Shown one piece after another: positions 54,928 through 63,745 of a stretch of 64,000 nt of DNA. Within the stretch, counting starts at the first letter, position 1. Each line of letters begins with the position of its first letter. Location of the stretch: positions 1,054,001 to 1,118,000 of the forward strand of contig CAVYRO010000002.1 of assembly GCA_963771005.1 (NCBI GenBank). The letters run 5' to 3'. Origin of the DNA: DASQZK01 sp963771005 (GTDB lineage Bacteria > Bacteroidota > Bacteroidia > Bacteroidales > GCA-2748055). A model generated the notes under the pieces. It did not search any database. It was not told where the DNA came from and was given only the letters and a program-made list of their open reading frames with translations. Made by a program: the position numbers and the translations under genes.

Positions 54928-55782
54928 ATGCCTTTTTCTACCGGAATGCACAACGAAGAATCCATATATGAAGAAATTTGTTCAGAGATCAAGAGCCTTC
55001 TTGACGGGTTCAGAGGCACCGGACTTGATGAACTCAATGACTGCAGGCTGATGAACCGGTATGACCGTAAATTTTCTTTCAGGTCAGATCTTATTCCGGT
55101 TATCCTGACCAATATGGATCCCGGATATTCTGTACTCGAAGTGGAAGGAAGAAGATTGATGAATTATGAATCCTGTTATTTCGATACGCCTGAAAAAAGT
55201 ATGTATCTGGCTCATCATAACGGTAAAGCATCACGTTACAAGATCAGGCTGAGAAAATATACGGATACAGGTATAGAATTCCTGGAAATCAAGCATAAGA
55301 ACAACCGGGGTGAAGTCTGCAAGTACAGGACTCCGGTGAAATGCGGCGATACGTGGGGACCTGGGATGGCAAAATTCGTATCCCGTCACACCCCCTTTCA
55401 TATAAATGAACTTGAATCCAGTCTCATTAGCATATTCCGCAGGTTCACCCTGGTAAATTTCGACCTGAGTGAAAGAATTACGATCGATTCCAGGATCCGG
55501 TTCCGTAAGGGTACGGAGATTACGGGATTGCCTGCTCTTGCCGTTGCCGAGATCAAAAGTGGGGAAAAAAATCAAAAATCACCTTTTTTTACCTGCTTAC
55601 GTGATCTCAGGATAAAGGAAGGCAGCTTTAGCAAATACTGTACGGGAATGGTACTTCTCAATCCCGGCTTGAGAAAAAACATATTCAAAGAACAAATCTA
55701 TAAATTAAAGCAGCAGCAGGATGAATTTACTGAATCTTATTACGGCGGAGTTTTTCCTGGGTACACAGTTCATCAGGGTTGA
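54928..55782 (+). CDS. VTC-domain polyphosphate polymerase-like protein
   Basis: 284 residues. The VTC triphosphate-tunnel fold is indicated by RYDRKFSFRSD near residues 35-45, YFDTPEKSMYLAHHNGKASRYKIRLRKY (in two parts, about 87-115), FLEIKHKNNRGEVCKYR, ITIDSRIRFRK, and AVAEIKSGEKNQKSPF. The repeated Arg/Lys residues line the tunnel in Vtc4. Vtc4 makes polyphosphate from ATP in yeast; bacterial VTC-domain proteins are commonly found beside DUF4956 and CotH genes, and their activity is not settled. The C-terminus overlaps the next gene by 62 bases. Confidence 0.9.
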   Translation: MPFSTGMHNEESIYEEICSEIKSLLDGFRGTGLDELNDCRLMNRYDRKFSFRSDLIPVILTNMDPGYSVLEVEGRRLMNYESCYFDTPEKSMYLAHHNGKASRYKIRLRKYTDTGIEFLEIKHKNNRGEVCKYRTPVKCGDTWGPGMAKFVSRHTPFHINELESSLISIFRRFTLVNFDLSERITIDSRIRFRKGTEITGLPALAVAEIKSGEKNQKSPFFTCLRDLRIKEGSFSKYCTGMVLLNPGLRKNIFKEQIYKLKQQQDEFTESYYGGVFPGYTVHQG

Positions 55783-56404
55783 AAGCTTCCTGTCACTGGT
55801 CCTCAGGTTTTTTTTCAATCTTATCGTAGCGGTTATCATTGTCAGGTATATCTATTACAGGAAGACCCGGCGCAAGGATTATCTTTTTACGTATTTACTG
55901 ATCAATATGATCGTATTCCTGCTCAGCCTTATATTATCCGGGGTTGAACTGAAACTGGGATTTGCCTTCGGTCTTTTTGCCCTTTTCGGAATTCTCAGGT
56001 ACAGGACCCATCCCATTCCAATCAAGGAAATGACCTACCTTTTCGTCGTTATTGGCACCTCCGTTCTAAATTCCCTGTCGCAGCAGTACATTCCATGGGC
56101 GGATCTGATATTCAGCAATATGGCGGTGATCGTTGTGCTCTGGTTACTGGAAAATGCCTTCCTTCTTTCCCATGAATCATCCAAATCGATTACCTTTGAA
56201 AAGATCGAACTGGTTAAGGAAGACAGAAGGGCTGAACTGATCGAGGATCTTAGAAACCGGACTGGGATAAACATTCACCGGGTTGAGGTGGAATCGATAA
56301 ATTTCATGAGGGATACAGCCAGGATCATTGTTTACTTTTACGATAAAAACAAGATGATAAATGTCGACGATATTCCTCATTTAGAAACTGCAGAAGATGA
56401 TTGA
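55721..56404 (+). CDS. DUF4956 membrane protein
   Basis: 227 residues. About five transmembrane helices are visible (roughly 23-45, 53-77, 79-96, 103-117, 126-148), followed by a soluble domain from about 150 with ITFEKIELVKEDRRAELIEDL and an acidic end. The short GFAFGLFALFGILRYR loop, with the conserved FGILRYRT, is typical of DUF4956, which is nearly always coded next to VTC-domain genes. It overlaps the VTC gene by 62 bases in another frame. It might anchor or gate the polymerase at the membrane (inference). Confidence 0.9.
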   Translation: MNLLNLITAEFFLGTQFIRVESFLSLVLRFFFNLIVAVIIVRYIYYRKTRRKDYLFTYLLINMIVFLLSLILSGVELKLGFAFGLFALFGILRYRTHPIPIKEMTYLFVVIGTSVLNSLSQQYIPWADLIFSNMAVIVVLWLLENAFLLSHESSKSITFEKIELVKEDRRAELIEDLRNRTGINIHRVEVESINFMRDTARIIVYFYDKNKMINVDDIPHLETAEDD

Positions 56405-56436
56405 CGGTATCCTGATGAGATGTAAACTACAATGAC

Positions 56437-59400
56437 ATGCAAACTACTACCACTTACAAACCACTGATCCCGCTAACGATTCTTTTCTTTTTCATGGTGC
56501 TCCCCTTTCATTCAGGAGCACAGGGCCTGGTTTTCAATGAAGTTCTTCCTTCGAATATTCAGAACATCCGTGATGAGACCGGTGATTATCCTGACTGGAT
56601 CGAGTTTTTCAATAATTCCGGTCAGCTGCTGGATGTGACCGGATATTCAATTACCGACAACCGGAATGAACCTGCGAAATGGGTCTTTCCTCCCTGTTTC
56701 ATGAAGGCCGGTGAATACCTGGTTGTTTTTGCCTCAGGTGACAGACCATCCGATACCATTTCCTTTTGGAATACCCTCATCCGTAGGGGAGAAACATGGA
56801 GCTATATCATTCCCACCTCGGAACCACCTGCCGCATGGAGAGAAACGGGTTTCGATGATGCAGCATGGCTGACCGGCCCGTCCGGGATAGGTTATGGCGA
56901 TGGTGACGATGCCACCATCATCTACCCGACAGTTTCATTCTATATGAGGAAAACCTTTGAGATTTCCGATACTTCCGGGATAATGAGCGCTTTGCTTCAG
57001 ATTGATTTTGATGATGCCTTCGTTGCGTGGCTAAATGGGACGGAGATCGCAAGGGCAAATATAGGCATTCCCGGAACGCCTCCACCCTATTATTCGGCTT
57101 CATCCGCATTACGTGAAGCAACAATGTATTCCGGAGGTCAGCCCGAGGCTTACCCGGTTTCAAATTTCCGTGAACTGCTCAGGCAGGGAGAAAATGTCCT
57201 GGCTATCCAGGTGCACAATCAATCGGCTTCTTCATCAGATATCAGCTGTATCCCCTATTTTTCCATACGGGTTCCCTCAGTGCCTTCCGTGCCCTCGCCT
57301 CAGGAAATCAGTCTCCCGGCTTCTTCCATCTACACAGGCTTTAAAATCGATGCTGACGGTGATACCCTGTACCTTTTCACTCCTACCGGGGAAATCGCTG
57401 ATTCCATAGTCATTTTTCCCGTCACAAGCGATTACAGCTTTGGCCGCCAGCCTGACGGATCCGGCACCTGGCATGTCTTTCCTTTACCTACACCCGGTGA
57501 GGCTAATCTTACGACAGCATATGATTTTGATGAATATGAAGCTCCGTCCTTTTCGGTTCCAGCCGGTTTTTATCCAGGGCCAACACAGCTCGTGATCACT
57601 ACTTCGAATCCGGGCGACACGATCCGCTACACAACGGATGGTTCAGAGCCCGGCGATTCTTCGCAGGTATATACCACACCCCTCGATCTGACAGTACCTG
57701 TCGTGATCCGGGCCCGGGTGCTTCGATCGGGATACCTTCCCGGGAAGATCAGTACCGGCACGTACATCATTGGACGGAAACCCAGCCTGCCCGTGGTGTC
57801 GGTCACAACCGATCCCGGAAACCTCTGGGATGAGGACTATGGGATTTACGTTATGGGAAAAAATTCCGGGGAAGAGAGTCCGTATTTCGGAGCCAATTTC
57901 TGGAATGACTGGGAGCGTCCTGCGCATGTGGAATTGTTTGAACCGGATGGTACACAGGCCTTCAGCATTGATGCGGGTATCAAGATCACGGGCAACTATT
58001 CACGGGCAAACCCTCAAAAATCCCTTGCCATCTACGCAAGAAAAAAATACGGTGCAAAAGAGATCAATTACCAGATCTTCCCCGACAAACCGATCCGTAA
58101 GTTCGAATCTTTTGTACTTCGGAATTCCGGCAATGACTGGCTTGGACAGGAGATGGCCATGGGTTCCATGATGCGGGACCTGCTTGCAACGACCCTGGCC
58201 GGCAGCCTTAACCAGGATGTACAGGCAGGCAGGCAGGCTGTTGTTTTTCTGAATGGCAATTACTGGGGTATTGAGAATATCAGGGAAAAGATCAGTGAAC
58301 ATTACGTCGCCTCCAACCACGGCTGCGATCCGGAAAAGGTAAACATGCTTGAAGGCAATAGCTGGGTGGTCAAGGGTACAGCACACGATTATACGCAACT
58401 CATCAGTTATATTCAAACGCATGATCTGGCTGTCGATGCGAATTACGACTACGTCTGTACCAAAATGGACGTCGACAATTACATGAAGTATTGCATCACC
58501 CAAATCTATATTTTCAACGGCGACTGGCCGGGCAACAACATAAAGTTCTGGCAGGCCGGCGAGGGCAGTCCGTGGCGATGGATCATGTTCGATACCGATT
58601 TCGGCTTCGCGATATGGGATCCGGCCAAGGTAACGGATAATACCTTCCAGTTCGCCCTTGACGATAACGGCCCGGAATGGCCAAACCCGCCATGGTCCAC
58701 ATTCCTTTTCCGTTCGCTCATGAAGAACGAACGGTTCAGGAGTGACTTCATTTACACCTTCGCAGATTTGCTGAATACGACCTTCAGTCCGGCAAATGTT
58801 TTGCGTGAGATCACCAGGCTGCGAAACAACATTTCTTCTGAAATCGTTTACCATACGCAGAAATGGGGTAGTAACCCGGAAACCTGGTCATGGACGATGA
58901 ATGATTTCATCACCTATTATGCCGAAAGGCGGCCTGATGTCCTGAGAAGTTATATGAACCTAATGTTTGCCACCGGCAGTTCCCATCAACTTACACTGGG
59001 CACCGATAACCCGCAGGGAGGAGTATTAAAGCTGAACACGTTGTCATTGGATGTCCTGCCCTGGAAAGGAACCTATTTCAGCAACATACCGGTACATCTA
59101 AGGGCGGAACCCAATCCCGGGTACCGGTTCGCCGGATGGTTCGGATCAAAATCCGATACGGTCCCTGTCCTTGATTTTGGTGTGGTTTCCGATCAGACAC
59201 TCATCGCAAAATTTGAAAAAATAGCCGGGGCCACGGAAAGCCCGGTTATCATCAATGAGATCAATTATAAGTCCGCCCCTGAGAATGAAAGTGAGGACTG
59301 GGTGGAACTGTACAATGCCTCGGCACAGGAGACTGATATTTCAGGCTGGTATCTCAGTGACAATGATGATGGTCACCGGTTTGAGATCAATGCCGGGACG

Positions 59401-60015
59401 GTTCTGATACCCGGTGAATATCTCGTATTATGCAGAGATACAATGGCTTTCACCGCCATTTACCCCTATGTTAAAAATATCTCGGGCGAACTGGGATTCG
59501 GCTTGAGCAGTTCCGGTGAATATGTGAGGCTTTTCACATCGAATGATATTCCCGAGGATTCAGTAAGTTTTGAACCCGTATCGCCCTGGCCTGAAGAACC
59601 TAACGGTACCGGATATACCCTCTCCCTTCTCAGCCCTGAGCTTGATAACACTTTGGCTGAGAACTGGGCCTCATCGGAACAGCTTCTCGGCACCCCGGGT
59701 AAAGAAAATTTCCCACAAGGCCCGGATAATGTCAATTCACCCCTGTTGCGAATCACAAGGATGGCCTGTTATCCTAATCCTTTCACCGAATCCCTAACTC
59801 TTTCGGTGATCCTTGGTTCCCCGGATCATATCAGGCTGACTGCCTATGATCTCAACGGCCGCCAGATGGCCATGATCGCCGATTCAGAAGCCGGAACGGG
59901 GAATCATACGTTTACCTGGAATGCATCCGGGTTCCCTGCAGGGTTGTATATCATAAGGCTTGAAACACGAAATGATGTGAGGTACGTGAAAGTCATCCGG
60001 AATTCAGGCCGCTGA
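56437..60015 (+). CDS. Secreted CotH kinase-like protein with lamin-tail domains and T9SS sorting domain
   Basis: 1192 residues. Signal peptide to about residue 28. A first lamin-tail domain (about 29-110; LVFNEVLPSN, YPDWIEFFNNSG), a galactose-binding-like region (about 115-260; RRGETWSYIIPTSEPPAAWR), an Fn3-associated/chitobiase-like domain (about 365-445; DTIRYTTDGSEPGDSSQVY), then the CotH kinase fold (about 447-800) with VELFEPDGTQAFSIDAGIKITG, NPQKSLAIYARKKYG, GNDWLGQEMAMGS, LNGNYWGIENIREKISE and the metal motif FDTDFGF. An InlB-like repeat (about 850-925), a second lamin-tail domain (about 930-1050) and a T9SS sorting domain (FTESLTLSVIL ... GLYIIRLETR) end it. Secreted protein kinase-like enzyme; substrate unknown. 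Confidence 0.92.
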   Translation: MQTTTTYKPLIPLTILFFFMVLPFHSGAQGLVFNEVLPSNIQNIRDETGDYPDWIEFFNNSGQLLDVTGYSITDNRNEPAKWVFPPCFMKAGEYLVVFASGDRPSDTISFWNTLIRRGETWSYIIPTSEPPAAWRETGFDDAAWLTGPSGIGYGDGDDATIIYPTVSFYMRKTFEISDTSGIMSALLQIDFDDAFVAWLNGTEIARANIGIPGTPPPYYSASSALREATMYSGGQPEAYPVSNFRELLRQGENVLAIQVHNQSASSSDISCIPYFSIRVPSVPSVPSPQEISLPASSIYTGFKIDADGDTLYLFTPTGEIADSIVIFPVTSDYSFGRQPDGSGTWHVFPLPTPGEANLTTAYDFDEYEAPSFSVPAGFYPGPTQLVITTSNPGDTIRYTTDGSEPGDSSQVYTTPLDLTVPVVIRARVLRSGYLPGKISTGTYIIGRKPSLPVVSVTTDPGNLWDEDYGIYVMGKNSGEESPYFGANFWNDWERPAHVELFEPDGTQAFSIDAGIKITGNYSRANPQKSLAIYARKKYGAKEINYQIFPDKPIRKFESFVLRNSGNDWLGQEMAMGSMMRDLLATTLAGSLNQDVQAGRQAVVFLNGNYWGIENIREKISEHYVASNHGCDPEKVNMLEGNSWVVKGTAHDYTQLISYIQTHDLAVDANYDYVCTKMDVDNYMKYCITQIYIFNGDWPGNNIKFWQAGEGSPWRWIMFDTDFGFAIWDPAKVTDNTFQFALDDNGPEWPNPPWSTFLFRSLMKNERFRSDFIYTFADLLNTTFSPANVLREITRLRNNISSEIVYHTQKWGSNPETWSWTMNDFITYYAERRPDVLRSYMNLMFATGSSHQLTLGTDNPQGGVLKLNTLSLDVLPWKGTYFSNIPVHLRAEPNPGYRFAGWFGSKSDTVPVLDFGVVSDQTLIAKFEKIAGATESPVIINEINYKSAPENESEDWVELYNASAQETDISGWYLSDNDDGHRFEINAGTVLIPGEYLVLCRDTMAFTAIYPYVKNISGELGFGLSSSGEYVRLFTSNDIPEDSVSFEPVSPWPEEPNGTGYTLSLLSPELDNTLAENWASSEQLLGTPGKENFPQGPDNVNSPLLRITRMACYPNPFTESLTLSVILGSPDHIRLTAYDLNGRQMAMIADSEAGTGNHTFTWNASGFPAGLYIIRLETRNDVRYVKVIRNSGR

Positions 60016-61631
60016 TGCGGAGGGGATGCCGGCTAAAATATACCATGATGAAAAACTTTGGTCTGATATTTCTGATGATCATCACGACACAGACAATAGT
60101 ACTTGGACAATGGATCCCTGACAATGCCGACAGTACATACAAGAACCCGGTGATCTTCGCCGATTATTCGGATCCTGATGTTATTAGGGCTGGAAATGAC
60201 TACTACCTTGTGGCTTCAAGCTTTAACTGTATGCCGGGCATACCTGTATTGCACTCGAAAGACCTGGTAAACTGGGAGATCATCGGTCATATTTACGACC
60301 GGCTGCCATTTGGGAAATACAACAAACCGGTTCACGGAGAGGGAAGCTGGGCACCTTCGATACGTTTCCATGACGGAAGGTTTTTTGTCTATTTCTGCAC
60401 TCCTTATGAAGGTCTTTTTATGTCGTCGGCCGAAGATCCGGCAGGTCCGTGGGATCCGCTCACACAGGTTGTGAAAACGGAGCTATGGGAAGATCCCTGT
60501 CCTTTCTGGGATGATGACGGGAATGCCTGGCTTGTGCACAGCAAATTATGCGGCACCCCGCTCATCCTGCACCGGATGAGTGATGATGGAAAGACGCTTC
60601 TCGACAATGGAACCGTAATCTTCAATGATCCTGAAAATTTCCCCACGCTGGAAGGACCGAAATTTCTTAAAAAAGACGGTTACTATTACATTCTAGCACC
60701 GTCGGGGGGAGTTCCTGAGGGTGTTCAGAGTGTATTACGCTCCCACGATATCACCGGCCCCTGGGAAACCAAGAATGTTTTGAGCCAGGGTGAGACAGGG
60801 ATCAACGGCCCTCACCAGGGCGGGATCATAGATACACCGCAGGGTGACTGGTGGTTCATACATTTCCAGGACCGTGGCCCTTTTGGAAGGATCGTTCACC
60901 TGCAGCCGGTGACATGGCGTGATGGCTGGCCGGTGATGGGAACGGATCCTGACGGGGATTATAACGGATCACCGGTGCTGAGCAACAGGAAACCCATAAT
61001 GAATGATTCAACCGGGATCCTTATTCCTGCCACTTCAGATGAATTTGATACCGGTATGCCCGGGCTTCAATGGCAATGGCAGGCAAATCCTTCAGATAAA
61101 TGGTATGAATATCTCCCTGAAAAGGGCATGCTCAGGCTGAATGCGATCCGGAATGTTACAAATTACGGGAATCCCTGGTATGTTCCCAATCTTCTTCTTC
61201 AGAAGTTCCCAGCGCCGTATTTCACTGCGGTAACCCGCATCAGCTTTTACCCGGGCCTCGAGGGTGACAAAGCAGGACTTATTGTTATGGGGGAACGGTT
61301 TTCCTATATCTGCCTCAATAATACGGAAAACGGAGTGAGAATCTCCTGGTTTGAAGGAGGACATGACCTTTGTGGTGATATCCCTGCGGAAGAAGACGGT
61401 GTGTCCTGGGGATCAAAAGATGCCTTTCTTAGGGTTTCTGTTACGGAAGATGCCGTCTGCCGCTTTTTTTACAGCGGGGACGGGAGAGAATACATGCCGC
61501 TGGGGAAACCATTCACTGCAGAAAAAGGCCGTTGGATAGGCGCAAAGGTCGGTTTATTCTGCATCAACCCCAATCTCACCGAAAGCCCGGGATATGCCGA
61601 TGCGGATTTTATGAGGATCAATTCCGAATAA
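60015..61631 (+). CDS. Glycoside hydrolase family 43 enzyme
   Basis: 538 residues from the ATG at 60015, which overlaps the CotH stop by one base (TGATG); two further ATGs at 60045 and 60048 begin a cleaner signal peptide (MMKNFGLIFLMIITTQTIVLGQ) and are the likely starts. Five-bladed propeller of GH43: the base Asp lies in VIFADYSDPDVIRAGNDYY, the pKa-setting Asp in WEDPCPFWDDDGNAWL, and the acid Glu in FPTLEGPKFLKK (about 210). A C-terminal concanavalin-like domain (about 340-538) is typical of xylosidase/arabinofuranosidase subfamilies. Acts on plant arabino- or xylo-glycans, probably periplasmic. A bidirectional terminator follows. Confidence 0.9.
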   Translation: MRRGCRLKYTMMKNFGLIFLMIITTQTIVLGQWIPDNADSTYKNPVIFADYSDPDVIRAGNDYYLVASSFNCMPGIPVLHSKDLVNWEIIGHIYDRLPFGKYNKPVHGEGSWAPSIRFHDGRFFVYFCTPYEGLFMSSAEDPAGPWDPLTQVVKTELWEDPCPFWDDDGNAWLVHSKLCGTPLILHRMSDDGKTLLDNGTVIFNDPENFPTLEGPKFLKKDGYYYILAPSGGVPEGVQSVLRSHDITGPWETKNVLSQGETGINGPHQGGIIDTPQGDWWFIHFQDRGPFGRIVHLQPVTWRDGWPVMGTDPDGDYNGSPVLSNRKPIMNDSTGILIPATSDEFDTGMPGLQWQWQANPSDKWYEYLPEKGMLRLNAIRNVTNYGNPWYVPNLLLQKFPAPYFTAVTRISFYPGLEGDKAGLIVMGERFSYICLNNTENGVRISWFEGGHDLCGDIPAEEDGVSWGSKDAFLRVSVTEDAVCRFFYSGDGREYMPLGKPFTAEKGRWIGAKVGLFCINPNLTESPGYADADFMRINSE

Positions 61632-61672
61632 AAAAACCTGTAGCACGATTGATCCCTGCTACAGGTTTTTAT
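61632..61672 (+). terminator. Rho-independent terminator
   Basis: Stem AAACCTGTAGCA (61634-61645) with TGCTACAGGTTT (61657-61668), 11-base loop, and a T run after it. The A run before it makes it work on both strands. It ends the operon that begins at 53823. Confidence 0.88.
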
Positions 61673-61921
61673 AACGGTAAACAAACTTTAAAGGAGGTTA
61701 GAAAGCTATTGCCGTTATAATCATGAAACGCATGACAATACTCTTCTAGTATTTGCCGCGGGTTCAAAGATGCGGCCTCTTTGATTAATTTCCTCCCGGA
61801 ATTAAAAAAAATAACTTAATTTTAAGGTGTACGAATGCCGGTGCAATTATCCGGTTAAAAGGCGGAAAGTCAATTTAATCCTTGCTTATATAAGGACTAA
61901 AGCCAATTTAATCCCAATGCT

Positions 61922-62665
61922 ATGAAGATAAAATTTCATTTTGTCCCGGCACTATTCTTATTTATCCTCGTCTGTCCAAATACGACAGCACAGGAAAATA
62001 ATCATGTAAACACCCGCATCCCCAGTAGTGCTGTTATTGAAGAAAATCTAAATGCCCTGGCTGAGGGAGGGATTTACACAAATACATTCGATAACAGGTA
62101 CGAGGGTGTAAAGGGATCTCCCTTCCTTTCCAATGCTTGGGAAAAAGGAGGACTTTTGCTTATTTCAGGTACTTTCTATAATAATATAGAGCTTAAGCTC
62201 GATGTATATAATAATAACCTGATCTATAAAAATGAGAAGGGCGAGGAAATGATGCTGGATAAAGCACAGATCGATTACTTTTTGTTGATAACAAAGGACG
62301 GGGCTCCCAGAAAATTTAAACTTATTCATTCGCCGGATAACCCTTTGGGAATTTACTATGAAGTACTTTATGATGATAAGTCTTCATTCCTGATAAGACA
62401 TAGCAAGCAATTTGTCAAAGCGGATTATCAAAAAGCATATAATGCGAACCGACCCTATGACGAATTTAAAGACGAGACCAATTACTATTTACTGAAAGCT
62501 AATGGGGATGAACCCCTGAAGGTGAAGCTTTCGAAGAAATCAGCTCTGGATGTATTTGAAAACGAACCCTGGGTTGGAAGTTACATTACTGAGCATCACC
62601 TGACCATGAAGAAAGAATCCGACTGGCTGGAAATACTGGGTTACTATGATTCTGCCGGCAGGTAA
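61922..62665 (+). CDS. Secreted protein of unknown function
   Basis: 247 residues with a signal peptide (MKIKFHFVPALFLFILVCPNTTAQ). The mature protein contains an early GGIYTNTFDNRYEGVKGSPFLSNAW segment, then ELKLDVYNNNLIYKN and the mixed strand FLLITKDGAPRKFKLIH. The pattern is a beta-rich periplasmic protein. No family was recognised. It ends three bases before the SiaC-like gene on the opposite strand, so the two are convergent. Confidence 0.8.
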   Translation: MKIKFHFVPALFLFILVCPNTTAQENNHVNTRIPSSAVIEENLNALAEGGIYTNTFDNRYEGVKGSPFLSNAWEKGGLLLISGTFYNNIELKLDVYNNNLIYKNEKGEEMMLDKAQIDYFLLITKDGAPRKFKLIHSPDNPLGIYYEVLYDDKSSFLIRHSKQFVKADYQKAYNANRPYDEFKDETNYYLLKANGDEPLKVKLSKKSALDVFENEPWVGSYITEHHLTMKKESDWLEILGYYDSAGR

Positions 62666-62668
62666 TAG

Positions 62669-63046
62669 TTATTCGATCTCGAAATAATTGATCTTAAGAT
62701 CCAGGATTGAAGCATAATATTCACCCCGTTCAAGAATATCATCATCCCCCTCTTCATAATACCAGTTTATGGTAAGTTTATGATTATTATCGGACAGTTC
62801 TTTCAGTCGTTTAAGTATCTGGAGAACATACTTTGATGTGCCGCTGTTTAAATATTCAAGATTGATCTCAACCCGTGTACTTTCTTTTGGAAAACTCAGG
62901 TATTTATCGATCCAGTCCACAATATCAACAAAAAAAAGACTGGCGTCTTCAGGAATGGAACGACCCTCGATTTTAATAATGCCCTCCGGATCCAACAAAA
63001 CTGTTGGTGTTCGTCTTGTACCTGCAATATGTAGGTTTTTGAGCAA
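62669..63046 (-). CDS. SiaC/DUF1987 family phosphoprotein
   Basis: About 125 residues, the usual length. The segment TRRTPTVLLDPEGIIKIEGRSIPEDA is the family's N-terminal half in shortened form, and RVEINLEYLNSGTSKYVLQIL contains the conserved Ser/Thr stretch that is phosphorylated in SiaC. No in-frame ATG exists at the start; the TTG at 63044-63046 or 63050-63052 is the likely initiator. In Pseudomonas SiaC is phosphorylated by SiaB, dephosphorylated by a SpoIIE/PP2C-type protein and controls a diguanylate cyclase. No such genes are adjacent here, but a 7TM-DISM/SpoIIE protein is coded at 27411. Confidence 0.8.
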   Translation of the reverse strand: MLKNLHIAGTRRTPTVLLDPEGIIKIEGRSIPEDASLFFVDIVDWIDKYLSFPKESTRVEINLEYLNSGTSKYVLQILKRLKELSDNNHKLTINWYYEEGDDDILERGEYYASILDLKINYFEIE

Positions 63047-63205
63047 TATCAAAATATTTAGATCTAAATTAAATACATTTTTACTTTTGACAAAATAATT
63101 ACATGTTTAAATTGTTGAAAGCGAGAATTTAATGGTGAATAAGTAGAATATTTGTTTCAATGTACCGATCATTATTATAAATTTGCCACAAAAAAAAGAA
63201 TACCT

Positions 63206-63745
63206 ATGATTTCCAACCTGGTAATAAAAGCAGCGGTTTATGCGGCCGAGAAACACAAATATCAGAGAAGGAAGGGTTTTAACCAGGTTCCTTATATCAA
63301 TCATCCCCTGAAGGTGGCGCTCACACTGAATGAATGTGGTGAGGATGATGAAAATATACTGATTGCGGCTATCCTTCATGATGTTATCGAAGATACGGAT
63401 GCATCATACGAGGAAATATCGCTGGAATTTAACAAGGAGATCGCTGACCTGGTCATAGAAGTAACCGACGATAAAGAGCTTCCCTATGCAATCCGGAAGG
63501 AATTACAGGTTAAGGGAGCGCCCACACTGTCGCTGAAAGCAAAAAAAATCAAGATCGCAGATAAGATCTGCAACATCCGCGATATTGTAAATTATCCTCT
63601 GGACTGGAGCACCGAAAGGAAACTCAGCTACCTTGAATGGGCCCAGCAGGTCGTTTCGGGTTGCAGGAATGTAAATCCCGCCCTTGAGAATATTTTCGAC
63701 AATGCCGTTAATGAGGGTCTGGAAAAGATGCAACATGAATTTTAA
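63206..63745 (+). CDS. MESH1-like HD-domain (p)ppGpp hydrolase
   Basis: About 179 residues from the ATG at 63206; the upstream frame to 63152 is not conserved-looking. The HD signature is AAILHDVIEDTD (around residues 60-71), with YINHPLKVALTL before it and KIADKICNIRDIV afterwards, the pattern of the RelA/SpoT hydrolase domain. No synthetase, TGS or ACT domain follows, so this is a small alarmone hydrolase that removes the 3' diphosphate of (p)ppGpp. Convergent with tsaD, overlapping it by 4 bases at the 3' ends. Confidence 0.88.
   Translation: MISNLVIKAAVYAAEKHKYQRRKGFNQVPYINHPLKVALTLNECGEDDENILIAAILHDVIEDTDASYEEISLEFNKEIADLVIEVTDDKELPYAIRKELQVKGAPTLSLKAKKIKIADKICNIRDIVNYPLDWSTERKLSYLEWAQQVVSGCRNVNPALENIFDNAVNEGLEKMQHEF

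Noticed and set aside
58000..58854. 284-codon minus-strand open frame inside the CotH gene
   Set aside because: It mirrors the conserved CotH kinase region on the plus strand and has no start context or family features.
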